DNA of 64,000 nucleotides from the NCBI RefSeq assembly GCF_024586455.1, contig NC_065921.1:44910574-44974573 (forward strand), given 5' to 3'. The notes below the pieces were generated by a model that saw only the letters and a program-made list of their open reading frames with translations, made no database searches and was not told the DNA's origin. This document shows, piece by piece, positions 9,750 through 21,744 of the stretch. Source of the stretch: Bactrocera neohumeralis (Eukaryota > Arthropoda > Insecta > Diptera > Tephritidae). The translations under genes were made by a program, and so were the position numbers. Each line of letters begins with the position of its first letter. Position 1 is the first letter of the stretch.

Positions 9750-10999
9750 AGTCAATTGAAAAGTTCCCGGCCTCACAACAAAGATGGCGCTACTAGAATT
9801 AATTTGTAGTTAGTCCGAACCTTCAAAAGGAAAACGCAGCTCTCGGCTGGCAAGTTATGTCGTCTGTATTTTGGAATGCGCATGGAATAATTTTTATTGA
9901 CTACCTTGAAAAAGGAAGGATCATCATCAACAGAGATTGTTACATAGGGTTACTGGACCGTTTGATGGACGATATCGCCGAAAAATGGTTGGATTTGAAG
10001 AAAAAGAAAGTGCTGTTTTTCCGAGAAAATGTAGCGTGAAAAGGATGGCAAAGATCCATGAACTGTGCTTCGAGTTGTTCTACATCCACCATACAAGGTG
10101 CATTCCAAAGTAAACAGGACGTAAAAAAACAGAACAAATGGTTTTTCGGCAAAATCAATATATTTTATTCAAAATAGTATTCTTCTGCTTCAATACAGCT
10201 TTTTGCACGGTTCAAAAGCATGTCGAACGAGTGTTTTAGCTCGTTGGCCGGTATGGCCGCCAGTATGCTCGTGCAAGCCTTTTGAATTACCTCTACGTCT
10301 GCATAACGCTTTCATTTCATAGGCAAATACATTTTTCCGAAAAGGAAGAAGACGAACGGTGCCATATCAAGTGAATACGGGGAGTGGTTAATGTTTAAAA
10401 TGTGATTTTTGGTCAAATAAACGGTCACAAGCGTCGATCGATGAGACGGATTCTCAGCAATTTTTGGTCGTCAGTCAATTGCACTCTGCTACGGGATAGG
10501 TAATCATCGCCATAAACTTGTTTCATCAATTGAAACGTTTCAGTAAAAGTTTTACCATTTTTTAAACAAAATTTAATGTTAGCTCTTTGTTCGAAACTCA
10601 TTTTCATACCGATAACACAAACATACCGACACTTAAAACGCAATAACTTCACTTCCAATCGATGAAATGTCATGTCACTGGACAATCGATAAAGATAGCA
10701 GATTCTAACGCATCAGTCGACAGGGGCGCTACTTTGGAACGCACCTTGTATTCTCCATATCTAGACCATTTCCTGTTCTCAGATCTCAAAAGAACACTCG
10801 CTGGGAAGAAGTTTTCGAAGAATGAAGAGGTGATCGCCGAGACTGAGACTTTCGGCAAAGAACAAGTGGTATTACAAAATGGTATCGAAAAGTTGGAGGG
10901 CCACTGTAATGAATGTATCACCCTTGAATATAACAAAAAACGAATATTGCCAAAATAAAGTATTTCACTTTGGTACGCCGGGTACTTTTCAATTGACAT
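9750..10999 (+). mobile_element. Mariner element A (host of a second, nested mariner)
   Basis: Inverted ends AGTCAATTGAAAAGTTCCCGG (9750) and CCGGGTACTTTTCAATTGACA (to about 10999) bound the element. The transposase frame starts abruptly in mid-catalytic domain: VFWNAHGIIFIDYLEKGRI, then the remains of the motif around the second catalytic Asp (mutated), then MAKIHELCFEL up to 10092. The frame resumes at 10749 with SPYLDHFLFSDLKR and ends GIEKLEGHCNECITLEYN. The DNA-binding N-terminal half is deleted between the 5' end and 9857. Without the insert the element would be about 590 bp. Mariner family membership is clear from the SPDLAPSDFFLF-type block. Confidence 0.85.
10094..10748 (-). mobile_element. 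Mariner family M2, 655-bp deleted copy nested in mariner A
   Basis: Ends are CAAGGTGCATTCCAAAGTAAAC (left) and GTTTACTTTGGAACGCACCTTG in family form (right; this copy has ACTTTGGAACGCACCTTG). TA dinucleotides at 10092-10093 and 10749-10750 flank it. The minus strand encodes the N-terminus MSFEQRANIKFCLKNGK and the C-terminus ANELKHSFDMLLNRAKSCIEAE with the central catalytic region missing. It is closely related to the 939-bp copy at 39733-40671 and shorter than it. It must depend on a transposase supplied in trans. Confidence 0.9.
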
Positions 11000-11819
11000 G
11001 TAGTATATAATATACATATGTGTTTGGATATGCAAATTCGCCAATTCACACACATATAATATATGTAGGTATGTACATAAAAACCCATGTAATCGCACTT
11101 TGAGTGTGCGTGCCTAATCTCGCCGCAAACTTATCACAATCTCATCTGACATTTGCAAATTGTCGTTGACACACATATTCTAATTCTTGTCAATTTGCCA
11201 AGCGTTACCAGTTTGCCAACGGTACGTAGATATTTGTATATAAGTATATGGGTATGTATATACATACAAATATATCATTTGGCGACGATTGCAAAATGCA
11301 AAAAACGTTTTTCGGTACGGCTTCTGGCCGTCCAACCAAATGGTCGCTGTTCCACGCGTGGTCGCATCCAATTGCACTTGTACGTTGCATGTTGCCATTT
11401 GCCCCAGTGATCAATTATAAATATGGACATAACTATGCCACAGCAAGTCCTAATATTTTAAGTTTCGATGGGTATGCATTTCGGAAATAGGTGTGTTTTT
11501 TTTGTTAAATTAAAAACGAAGCAGAAGTGTAAAAAGTTGAAAATATTATGGAAACTTTACTTTACGCACATGCATCTTTTATTACACGCTAAATAAATGA
11601 CAGAATGCGTTACAGTTGATTCGGTAATTAATTAAAGAGGCCAAACCATTTTTGTTGAATTTAAAGGTTATCCGGTGTCATACTTCTTCCTTCCAAAGAA
11701 CATTTTTAAGTGCTTAGAAAGGCAGAACCTGTCAATTTAGGCCCGAATTTTCTCAGAGTATGTTAAAATATGCCTCAGAAAACAATCGAAGTATGTGTAA
11801 GTAAGTAATTATAATTGTG
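11000..11819. other. Non-coding DNA with microsatellite patches
   Basis: CATATA and TATGTA patches near 11010-11065 and 11235-11275. The block 11280-11410 is less AT-rich and has several overlapping short frames on both strands; none carries a recognisable motif. Confidence 0.5.
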
Positions 11820-12000
11820 ATCTAACAAACTGAGCGACTAGTTCGGTCATATACAGACGGTCAGACAGGTCGGCATGGCTAAATCAGCTCAGCTTGTGAC
11901 ACTGGTCACTTTTGTATGTGTACATAGCGTTTCTGACGTTTCTTTCGGAGTGCTTCAAACTTCAGAGCAAACTTAATATACCCAGTTCGGGGTATAACTA
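11820..12000 (-). repeat. INE-1-like (family D1) 5' end fragment
   Basis: On the minus strand it reads TATACCCCGAACTGGGTATAT, AAGTTTG, then GTGACCAGTG, GCTGAGCTGATTTAGCC and a TGTCTGACCGTCTGT tract. This is the same order as the 5' end of the full D1 element at 34909. The copy stops near 11820. Confidence 0.75.
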
Positions 12001-12159
12001 GTACTAAAAATCCGACGTCTAATGGTATATAGTTCTACCAGCTTCCAAAAATCTCTATTTTTTCGCACCATGTATCTTTATTTTTTATGTTTTCTGCAAG
12101 CTTAGTATGACTAACCTAACTTAGCTTTTAGTAAAATATTTCAGGTGAATATAAGTAAC

Positions 12160-12605
12160 GGGTGATCCAGTAGAGGTAATTTTTTCAATAGCTCTTTAAG
12201 ACACATCACGCGTGAGTGTTTGTTCAGTATTATTTGGCAGTTCATCATGGAAAGACTTACGCCTGAACAACGTATGTATATAAATCCTTCAATTTTATTA
12301 CGAAAATCCACTTTCACATAATCAGCCTACTGAGCGCATGTAACGTCTTGGAGCATTTTATGTCGAGCTCTTAAATTGGAAGCGTACAAAATAAAAAAGC
12401 TTGTGCAAGAACTGAAGCCGCTCGACCTTCCCAGGCTACATCGTTTCGCTTTATGACTTTTGAAAAGTTCCAAAACGATCCGACGTTTTCGAGCAAAATT
12501 TTGTTCAGCGAAGAGGCTCAGTTCTGGCTCAATAGGTATGTAAACAAGTAAAGTTGCCGCATTTGGGACGAAGAGCAACGTGAAGGGTTTGGTGTGGTTG
12601 TGGGT
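12160..12605 (+). mobile_element. Family T1 Tc1/mariner, copy 2 (5' part only)
   Basis: Begins GGGTGATCCAGTAGAGG. An ATG at 12247 opens MERLTPEQR, the usual N-terminus of this transposase group. After deletions the sequence resumes with ELKPLDLP-type, FSSKILFSEEAQFWLNRYVNK and CRIWDEEQR blocks (frames broken), then stops near 12605 after VWLWVGV. The C-terminal catalytic half and the 3' terminus are missing. Confidence 0.75.
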
Positions 12606-13660
12606 CGGTGTGAGACTATTATTTCCTCGTTATTAATATTATAATCGTGATTGATTTCTTAGAAACATGTACTTAGCGGTTCAAGGTTTCAGTTCAAAGA
12701 TGTGCACAACACTTTGTAATTATAATTGTGATCTCACGATAACATACTATATATGGGTATATATGCATATACATATATGTATATTTATAGAGAAATATGT
12801 AAATATTTTATTATTTTTTCAATTTTCGCTTAGTCACTATTCGCCGGCTCGCCTTTGATGTCGCCATGGTGTTACAGTGTGCCACTTAGGCCGCCGACAT
12901 TTCTAGATTTGCTCTTAGCTAGTCGAATAATTTTTGTTGTTATTAATTTGCATTAGTTGCAATTTTCCTGTGCGAATGATAATCGTGTTGACAATTCCAC
13001 TGCGCAAAGCATAATGACTGATTTTTATAGCACTTTGCGGGAGGCACCGTGATCGTTCATTCACACGGTGGTGTGCGACGAAATTCAAATAGTGCGTGAG
13101 TGAATACACGAAGTGGTGGATATGAAAATTTGTCGAATTTCATTAAAGGTACAAAACAGAAAAAGCAAAAAATATGATAACATATATATAGCATAATTGC
13201 AGGGAATTAATTTGAGCAGAGTCAATCAGTATTGATATTAATAGAATTCAAACACAATTTTAATATATGTATACTCACGTACAGTAACTAAACGAAATAA
13301 TAGGTGCACAAAATATGAAGAAAATATTTTTGCACACTTCAGTGTAAGATTATCGCTATAAAATAGCTCAAATTCGTAGTTATCAGAAGATTGCTAAGTT
13401 TTTTTTTAAGTTTGAATACAAAAGAGAATAACAATAGCATTTTTGTAGAATTTTCTAAATATTCGTGTTCGAACGTCAGTTCGAGAGATTTTAAAATTTT
13501 AACTACTTCTTTCGCACTGAACTCAAGTTAAGATCACCGTTAATATCAAGTACCTTCAACTAAGCTTTTTAGTACCTTATTTGATAAGCGCTGAAATATT
13601 ATATTGACTTGAGCAACGCCATTGTTGAGCATCAAAACAGCTTTATGACTAGATTATAAA
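12606..13660. other. Non-coding DNA; unassigned
   Basis: A stretch near 12830-13110 is richer in GC than its surroundings and could be conserved non-coding or UTR sequence, but has no frame with a recognisable product. The rest is AT-rich, with a TATA/CATA tract near 12745-12785. Confidence 0.4.
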
Positions 13661-14189
13661 GGGTGATCTTTTTCGAGGTTCCCTACTTTTTTAAAGAAAA
13701 AAACACAGAAACTTCAAACTTCGAAAGAACATTCTTTAGCATTTATTTTTGGAAGATTTTCTCTTTCACATGTTGGGCGCGGATACGTCTTAAATTCAAA
13801 TTTTAATGACTCATTCGAGAATTTCGACTGGCGAAATGACAAGCGTGATGTTTTGCTCTCACGCCTGAATCTAAGCGGGATTGTTGGCATAGACTTTAGA
13901 CTTTACTTATATCCATACGAAAAAGTCTAACGGTATGATATTACACGATCTTGGTGGCCAATCGACCGGCACAAAATGTGAAATTATCTGCTCGCCGAAG
14001 TGTTTTCTCAATACATACATTGATTGATGCGATGTGTAGGAAGTGGCGCCGTCTTGTTGAAATCAAATATTGTCGAGATCACGAGCTTCAATTTCAGGCA
14101 TCAAGCAGTTGGTTATCATGGCGCAATAACGGTCGCCATTGACGGTTACGTTCTTACCAGCATCCGAATGGCCAGCTTTTATTGAAACA
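13661..14189 (-). mobile_element. Family T1 Tc1/mariner, copy 3 (3' part)
   Basis: The left terminus GGGTGATCTTTTTCGAGGTTCCC is followed by the conserved AAAGAAAAAAACACAGAAACTTC subterminal block. Inside, minus-strand remnants cover the C-terminal transposase (the region matching GTGATATTACACGATC... in the copy at 45128). It is truncated at about 14189 in the middle of the catalytic domain. Confidence 0.7.
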
Positions 14190-15325
14190 TTAACTACGTT
14201 TTCATTGTTGTTGTTGCCCAAAAAATTTTAAAAATTTTAAGTGGTCCATTTTCGACTCATATCAATTCGGATCCGTTCTAGCTACATAGTTTTCTATATT
14301 GTAATATTTCAAATCCCAAGTCTTTAAATATATTACATGAACAACATTTTCGTTGTTAATTCCCACTTTATGTCTTTTGAAACTCATGAAATACCAATAA
14401 CTATAATTTTTAAAAGCTTGGCAATAACTTTAAAAATAAAATAACTAACAAACAAATTCTATTACTTCCGTTTGCTCAGGAACGTTTTTTGTACTGAATT
14501 CATGATACTTACTTCGGAAAATTTTAAATTTAAAAATGTCTTTGATGTAAAATTGTCTTTTCTCTTGCATATAATAAATCAATCGGAGCAGTAAACGTAC
14601 ATAATTTTCAACCAAACCCAATGAATAAAATTAAATACATTCGCAGTAAGTAAGTGCTCTTTAACTATCTGCAGTCTTACTCAAACGCCTTTTTAACACA
14701 TTTTTTTTTTTTAGGTGGTGTACGGTTAATTCGTGCAAAACAAATATTATGTAAATATTAATTTTTAGGTGATGAAACAGTTAAAAATTTTTTTAGAAAC
14801 CAATGGGATAACATTTAAAGTGTTTTCCGTTAAATTTTCATTAAAAAACAATACGGTAATGACAATAATTACCCTAGAGCGTCTCGAAAAAATTTTGAAT
14901 TCGGTGCTGAATCATCTAAAATCAAAATACTAAAATAATATCTTTAAATAATCGCTTTGCCAAGGTAATGCTGGAGGGTTTTTCGAAATATCAATTTTTC
15001 ACTTTTTGGGAACAATGCGTTTTTGTTTTTTTTGCGAAAAGAGCGATTAATTTGATGTTGTGAAATGAAAAAAAAAAATAAAAACCGTACTCTCTCCTTA
15101 AAATATTTTAAAAGGGCATTTATAATCTTTTATATAAAACCATGTTATAAATCTATTCTATTCTAAATATATAATATATTTCACCTTTCCTTTCAGTGTA
15201 ACTAACGATGTAGAGCTTATTAAATTTGATATTAAAGTTACTCATACGCAGTGTACCACTAACCCTGCGAAGGCTCCTTTAAAGCAAAAAATAAATATTT
15301 AATCTAACCAATACTATTTCTATGC
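14190..15325. other. AT-rich non-coding DNA
   Basis: No element, frame or structured RNA is recognised. Poly-T and poly-A runs near 14700 and 15070 only. Confidence 0.5.
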
Positions 15326-15329
15326 CTAT

Positions 15330-15895
15330 TTAGTGGGGAATGTTATTTCATTTATTATGCTCATACATTTTTTTATCCTTGCAGGCGAAAAACTGTTGCA
15401 AGTGGTTTTTAACGTCCTGATTTGAGATGAAACTTTCCCATCCAAACTATTTTGGAAACAAGTAACAGTCCGAAGGTGCTGAGTTGGCAGATTATGGTAG
15501 GGCTGGTAGCACATTCAGTTCGAGATGAAAAAGCTTTTGGCGAGTCATCAAACTTGTGTGATACTCTGGTGGAACACAAAACCTTTTCTATTGATCATTT
15601 CTGACCTCTTCTGTTTGAGTGCTTTACTCACCTTGTCCAACTGATCACAATACAGTTCAGAATTAATCGAAAACGTAATCTGTTTTTGGCGACTGCCCGT
15701 CTTAGAAATGGTTTCTGGTTCCTCCTTTTTAGACTATGATCTATTGTGCTTATCATTCTTTTAGACAAGCTAGTTTTCGTCGCCCGTAACAATGCACTTC
15801 AAAAATGCTTCATTTCTTTGACGTTTGTTAAGCAAAGCGCAGTCGCTAATGTGACGAGGAAAATTTCGTTTTGTAAGAATATGAGTCAATTTTCG
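15330..15895 (-). pseudogene. Mariner transposase fragment (irritans-like), C-terminal half
   Basis: The minus strand encodes, through several stops, AFLKCIVTGDEN, then ELYCDQLDKVSKALKQKRSEM, NRKGFVFHQ and, further on, FQNSLDGK. TGDE carries the first catalytic Asp; the FHQDNARPH block around the second is damaged. The N-terminal half is absent: the relic begins exactly where the neighbouring mariner relic ends. Confidence 0.75.
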
Positions 15896-16862
15896 GAATA
15901 GCCTTCAATGCGTCTAGCGATTCACGTTTAATGTCTTCAATTGACTCAAAACGGAACGGTTTCCTTGGAGCGGTCGTTTGAGTTTGCTGAATAGCCAAAA
16001 TTCACACGAACCTTAATCCGGCGAATACGTTGGTTGCGACAAGACAGTTTTGCGAAAACTCACGGGGATGTTATTATAGTTCCGACCTCTTTTTAGGAAT
16101 AATTTCGCGCAAACGACGCTTAACACTCAAATAGTATGCCTTGTTGACACTTTGGCCGGTCGGAAACAATTCGGAGTTAACCACACCTCGATAATCGAGG
16201 AAAACTGTCAACATAACCTTGAGTTTTGACCTGTTTTGACGTGGTTTTTTCGGCTTCGGCTCGTCTTTGCTGTTTGTTTCCGGGTCGTAAGCATAGATCC
16301 AAGACTTATCGCCAGTATTAGTACGATTCATGACATCGTGGTAGTCGGAATGCATTGTCTCACAAACGTTAAAGAGTATTTTTCGGAAAAGTTGAGAGAT
16401 TTTGGCACCAATCGGTCTTTTACTTTTCTTAAGCCCAAATGATCTTTCAAATTTGTTTTCACATATCCGTCCGATATTCCAACGATGTAAAAAATATCTC
16501 TGAGTGTTAGTCGTCAATTTTCAAGCCCCCATTCCTTTATTTTATTGATATCAGTCGATGTTGATTGCCGTCCTGGACGTGGTTCCACGTAAACGCGTTC
16601 TCGACAATTTTTGAATAATTTATATCAATCAAAAACACTGCAGGTTATCATCGAAGGCCTTTTCAACATTCTAAACGTTTCTGTACCAGAAATTTGATTT
16701 CGCATACAAAAATTTAATGGAACTTCTTTGCTGAATAATTTCACTTATCGTAAAAATCGCCGAATACACTTTATGTACTTCAGAAAGACAAGCGTATACT
16801 AAACACTAATGATTATTTTGATGTGACATTCGTCACTGACAGTTACCTATAAAAAACCTATA
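15896..16862 (-). pseudogene. Mariner transposase (mauritiana-like), nearly full span, decayed
   Basis: Minus-strand remnants run from SGTETF (about 16690) through the arginine-rich EPRPGRQSTS block, SDGYVKTNLKDHLGLRKVK, then an open 147-codon stretch (16517-16074) with TGDKSWIYAYDPETN, KPKKPRQNRSK, VFLDYRGVV and SVKRRLREIIPKKR. It continues with YSPD and LWLFSKLKRPL-like blocks to RFESIEDIKRESLDALKAIPK near 15900. TGDK replaces the usual TGDE/TGDES while keeping the catalytic Asp. Stops and frameshifts at both ends inactivate it. The C-terminal tail is replaced by the irritans-like fragment. Confidence 0.8.
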
Positions 16863-17339
16863 AAAAATATTTCTTACTATTTTTACAAACAGTAGTAAAT
16901 GTAATGTAAATTAAAAAATTTTTAGTTTTAATTTTCACCGATGCATTCATTTAATATTAAAAACATAATTAAAATATTCGCTAATAATTTATAAATTGGT
17001 TATTTGTAAGATTATAATTTCCTCTGGAGTTTTTGGACAATTTAATTTTCTTATGTTGTTATAAAACCTTATCCTTTAATTTTCCATAAAATTTTGGAAT
17101 CTTCTATTTCTCAAAGCATAATTTTTGTCACAGAAAACCGCTTGTGTGGAAAACTCATAACCATTCTTTGAGGTACTGTTGAGATTTCAGAGGTGTATTT
17201 AGGCTCAACTTGGACTTTAATTTAACTCAAACTTAAACGTTAATTGGACGAGGTAAATCAGATGAGTTTTGCTTACAGCGTACACTTCAAAAACATTTGG
17301 CAAAAACATGTTGAGTTCAATTGGTAAAAGCAAGAAGAA
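16863..17339. other. AT-rich spacer
   Basis: No feature recognised apart from short poly-A/T runs. Confidence 0.5.
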
Positions 17340-18232
17340 CAAGTAAGGAGGGCTAAGTTCGGGTGTCACCGAACATTTTATACTCTCGCATGATAAAGTG
17401 ATAATCGAGATTTCATTATCCCTCATTTACATATTTTTTTATTTTGCTGTAAAATTAATTAGATTAGTAGTTCCTGAGATATGGTTTTTGGTACATAAGT
17501 GGGCGACGCCACGCCCATTTTCAATTTAACAAAAGCCTGGGTGCAGTTTCTTCTGCCATTTCTTCCGTAAAATTTAGTGTTTCTGACGTTTTTTGTTAGT
17601 CGGTTAATGCACTTTTAGTGATTTTCAACATAACCTTTGTAAGGGAGGTGGGGTTGGTTATTATACGATTTCTTCCATTTTTGAACTGTATATGGAAATG
17701 CCTGAAGGAAACGACTCTATAGAGTTTGGTTGACATAGCTATAGTAGTTTCCGAGATATGTACAAAAAACTTAGTAGGGGGCGGGGCCACGCCCACTTTT
17801 CCAAAAAAAATTACGTCCAAATATGCCCTCCCTAATGCGATCCTTTGTGCCAAATTTCACTTTAATATCTTTATTTATGGCTTAGTTATGACACTTTATA
17901 GGTTTTCGGTTTTCGCCATTTTGTGGGCGTGGCAGTTGGCCGATTTTGCCCATTTTCGAACTTAACCTTCTTATGGAGCCAAGAAATACGTGTACCAAGT
18001 TTCATCATGATATCTCAATTTTTACTCAAGTTACAGCTTGCACGGACGGACGGACAAACGGACGCACGGTCAGACAGACATCCGGATGTCAATTCTACTC
18101 ATCACCCTGATCACTTTGGTATATATAACCCTATATCTCTCTTTTCTCTTTTAGTTTTAGGACTTACAAACAACCGTTATGTGAACAAAACTATAATACT
18201 CTCCTTAGCAACTTTGTTGCGAGAGTATAAAA
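17340..18232 (-). mobile_element. INE-1-like element, family D2, essentially complete (893 bp)
   Basis: Read on the minus strand: a 5' palindromic zone (TATACTCTCGCAAC, AAAGTTGC, GAGAGTATTATAG at 18232-18195), a GATCAGGGTGAT phrase, a (TCTG/TCCG)n tract near 18040-18085, ATTGAGATATC, internal GGGCGTGG phrases, then a 3' hairpin GTTCGG-loop-CCGAAC (17357-17374) and the terminus CTTG at 17343-17340 followed by T. This layout matches Drosophila INE-1/DINE-1, a non-autonomous Helitron/Helentron-associated family. Open frames within it (for example 17596-17853) are not coding. Confidence 0.8.
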
Positions 18233-19679
18233 ATACGAAGCAAAAAAGTGTCCCATACTCTTATATAAACTTATACAATGAAATTTTTTATAAATTTAAA
18301 TTCAATTTACATAAGAAAATGGTAGCTTTATAAAGCTGAAACCACTAGCTTTAGCTTGTATATGAACATGAGAGCGGGTCGATTTATTATAATAATAATT
18401 TTTTATTTATTTGGAAAATGTTCTACGGATCCTGGAAGAATATGAGTCCAAAAACCGGTTTTCAGCCAGCGATTTTTAAGGCGAAGTTAAAAAACTGAGC
18501 AATCGGTTGTAAAGGACGAACGAATTTTTATGATCCGTAAAAAATTCGCTGTCCCAACACCAGTTTTAGATCCATAGTCTTTTAGGCCAAGTTGTGCAGA
18601 ATGATCCCTAGAACATTTCCCGCATACGCGATTTTTTCATTTTTTTGGCTCCTGTAAATCGATCCGTTCTAATGTCCGTACTTATGTACTCCACAGCCTA
18701 CAAATTTGCGGTTACAAAAAAAAAATACATAAAATCCGTTATTGAACCGTTACCCAAACCAAACATGGCTTTACATTTTCCTTATTAAGCTATAAGGAAT
18801 TTGTGATATCCTCCGTCATGATATCGCTTGAAACGAGGAAAAGTTCCTACCACGGAACCGTCATATTACTTCCTTGTCTATTATACCATCAACGCCTAGG
18901 GTATTCAAGGCTTGTACGATGCAAAAGATAAAAGCGATACGAAGCCAACTGCAGCCACTCACCGCCAACACCCGTGACGTTGCAAAGCGTGTGAAATGTT
19001 CATTTGCCTAATGGCAGCTTGTAATGCAAACCCGTTGCCATTTTATATGCCACAAACAAACTTCTATATACACACATATGTATGTTTGTGTGCGTATGAC
19101 ACAAAAACATTTGCCACATTTTCCCATAATGGCAACTGTCAGTATATATTGCGTGGCGCCACAAAGCTCACTCGTTCGCCAACACTTATATTGTGTGCCC
19201 ATGCGTTGTTAGCAGCTGAAAACCTGCCATGCCATGCCATACCATGCCACGCTTGCCATTCCACGTTCAGTTAAGTAGGACAAAAACATTCATTATCATG
19301 TGGCCCGAATTCGGTGCGGCGGGCGTGTGCCCCACCGAGCCGAGCCGCTAAGTTGGCCAAGTGTCGACTGTTGTGCTGTTGGCTGACTGGTGCCTAGTGC
19401 CCGATGCCCGTTGTCGTTTGACAGGTGTCGCTTGGCCTAGTGATGATCCTATTTCCATTACATTAGAGACACATTGGCGCTTGTTAGTGTGTCAGTGTAG
19501 CCGTGAAACACCAGTTGGAACGCTAATGTAGTACGACTAGCTGGCACTGATGAAATGCCTGTGGCATAGAACTATGAAAGGCACTCCTTAAACGATTTCG
19601 CATACCAAAAAAATAATAGAGCCGGAAGATGGTGACTTCGTAATCAAGTAAAGAACGTTTATACTTAAATACACACATA
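18233..19679. other. Non-coding DNA including a GC-richer block
   Basis: 18380-18960 resembles eroded repeat DNA without assignable family. 19205-19260 has a pentamer-like TGCCA/CCATG microsatellite (TGCCATGCCATGCCATACCA). 19290-19460 is GC-rich for this window (GTGCGGCGGGCGTGTGCCCC) and lacks a convincing frame; it may be regulatory or an untranslated exon. Confidence 0.4.
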
Positions 19680-21742
19680 CAGGGTGATTCACGCACAGGT
19701 TTTATTGTATTACTTTTTCAAATGGCAAATGGCTCAAAAGATTGCAGAAAAAACTTGATAGAGACCCAAATGACAACGAATGACCGAAACGAACTGCCAA
19801 ACTTTCCTAGTAGTTGAACAGAGGAACGATTTTTGTTGAGTACTTTCGTTCATGATGCCAGCGGTCAATGTATTTTTGTGTAGCGAATTTGTCAAGTGTA
19901 TTCCAAGAAATTTAAAAAGACGAAACTGTTGCAATCTAAATTTATATTATTCTAACTTGGGTCATCGTACCGTAGCTACTGATGATGTTTCCTATGGACA
20001 AGAGAGAATAACCAAACTTTGAAACGTCGGCTCAATAGTTAGAATTAAATTCGACACAATCAGTGCCGAGAACTTTTTTATTTTGCACTTGAAGACATAT
20101 AACCTCACCTTGCTTTCGTATTTCGAAGTAAAGCTAGAAACAGAAAGTCTCGAAAATCAAAACTTATGATTTTTTTTAATCAGAAAGTGACAGATCGGCA
20201 CGAGATCGCAGCTGTAGGAATATTTGAGCTTTTTTCAGTTCGGCTTTCAGCGTCCATTTTGCTGGCATCCATAGTAATACCAGATGCTTAGGTTAAGTTA
20301 TACTGGCCGGCTATAACGATATACTATACAGACCTACTGGTCCTCTGTAATGCCAGATGGAGGTTAAGTTTCATTTGAGGTGAAGTATTCGCCATACACT
20401 ACGTCAACCCTTTTTGTGAACTTTAAAAGAGGCTTGATATCTACGTTTGATACTTTGTCTAGTCCCTCGAACTCCGAAGCTCCTAAATGGGATGTGTTCC
20501 AGCGTTTCTCTCATGTCAACACCTCTCTACTTTCTGCATATATCGTCAATACTTATACCTACCCGACTCGCATGTGATGCTAGTAGGTTGTGTGACCGGT
20601 CAAGAGTCCAACAGTTATCTGGCAGTCCTTTTGAGATCGTGTGAGTAAGAATCAAACGAATTTTCCAAAGTGGCTCTTGCATATGACTGCTAGATGCAGG
20701 TACAGTTTAATTTGAGCTGAAGAATTCATCATACTGGACGCCAACGTTTGCGACCTTGAAGATGGACTTGATCTCTAATTTTGATACTTCATTTAGTTCT
20801 TCAAAATGCGAAGCTCCTAGAAATTTAAAACGAGTTCTTGATGCTTACTTTCCTGCAATTTTTGCATGTGTCGTCGTCACTTATGTCCACCGTCTCGCAA
20901 GCAATGCCAGTAGGTTGTGTCCTGTTATTAGCCCAACAACAGTTCTGCAGTATTTTCAATACCCTGTGAGTTGCATTACTTCGGCCCTTTGCACATGATC
21001 TTGGCGATCCTGCATGTCCTTGAAACATTCCATCTCGCCTGGAGCCGTCCGCCAGCTCTATCGGAAATTTCATTGTATATAGTTTTCAGCAACTTCCGTA
21101 ATTCATATATTGATCGTCAAATGACACTTTTGACAATCTCATCAGCTATATCATTCCCGGAAGTTTTTATGACCTGGAACCAAGTATAATGTATATGCAG
21201 CCGCTTTCCAGCAGCCTCTTCATCTCTGACCAATTGCTTCTAAGGACGTTCTCTAACGAAATGCGAAGTGAGATTTTTGTCTTAATTGGCACCTGGTTAT
21301 CGCCTTATATATTGATTTTCTTTATGTTTTTTCCTACGTTGTTAACTATCTCAGCCGCTTTTCTGACCGCAAAGACATCCCTCTAGAAGATACTGCAATA
21401 TTCCGGAAGCTTGAAGGGTTACCTCTGTTGTTAGTTTCAGCTGAAAAGCTGGTCATGTCGCAAGTTTCGTAATTCTATTTACTGGACTATCTTCGAAGGC
21501 AGCGCCTCGAAGCTGCGTTTTGATTCCGTTCAACTTTTTCGGAGAGACGTTGTGAAAAATCGATTTTATTTGATCAATTGATTGATGAGTAAGGCCTCAG
21601 TCAAATATCGACCAAACTGTTCAAGAGATACAGACAGAAGTCTTCACTGAGATCTTGGAAGAAATAATGGGTCTCTTAAAAACAGCCGAAAAGTCGTGAA
21701 AATAATATTTGATCTTATGAAACTAATTCATGGATCACCCTG
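19680..21742. mobile_element. Possible Tc1/mariner-type element defined by a TIR pair
   Basis: CAGGGTGATTCACG at 19680 matches the reverse complement of the right end (CAGGGTGATCCATG, ending 21742). Both are flanked by TA (19678-19679 and 21743-21744), as Tc1/mariner insertion predicts. The interior is filled by a minus-strand non-LTR RNase H relic and by unassigned flanks, so transposase remnants are not clear. The two ends could also belong to separate elements of one family. Confidence 0.4.
20285..21500 (-). pseudogene. Non-LTR retrotransposon (R1/LOA/I-like) RNase H and 3' end, partly duplicated
   Basis: On the minus strand near 21190-21120 the frame reads VPGHKNF then GNDIADEIVKSV, the last conserved block of retroposon RNase H. 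It is followed by a post-RNase H domain of the TGH...DDDTCKNC type (around 20940-20850). That downstream region occurs twice: once at about 20690-21005 and again, diverged, at about 20350-20665 (LLTGHTTY, DDICRK). The element end near 20285 has TTAGGTTAAG, similar to the ends at 50573 and 48190. Frameshifts throughout; inactive. Confidence 0.7.
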
Positions 21743-21744
21743 TA

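Noticed and set aside
17596..18333. Open frames of 79-136 codons
   Set aside because: They lie in the INE-1-like D2 element, where similar phrases recur non-coding in other copies and shift frame.
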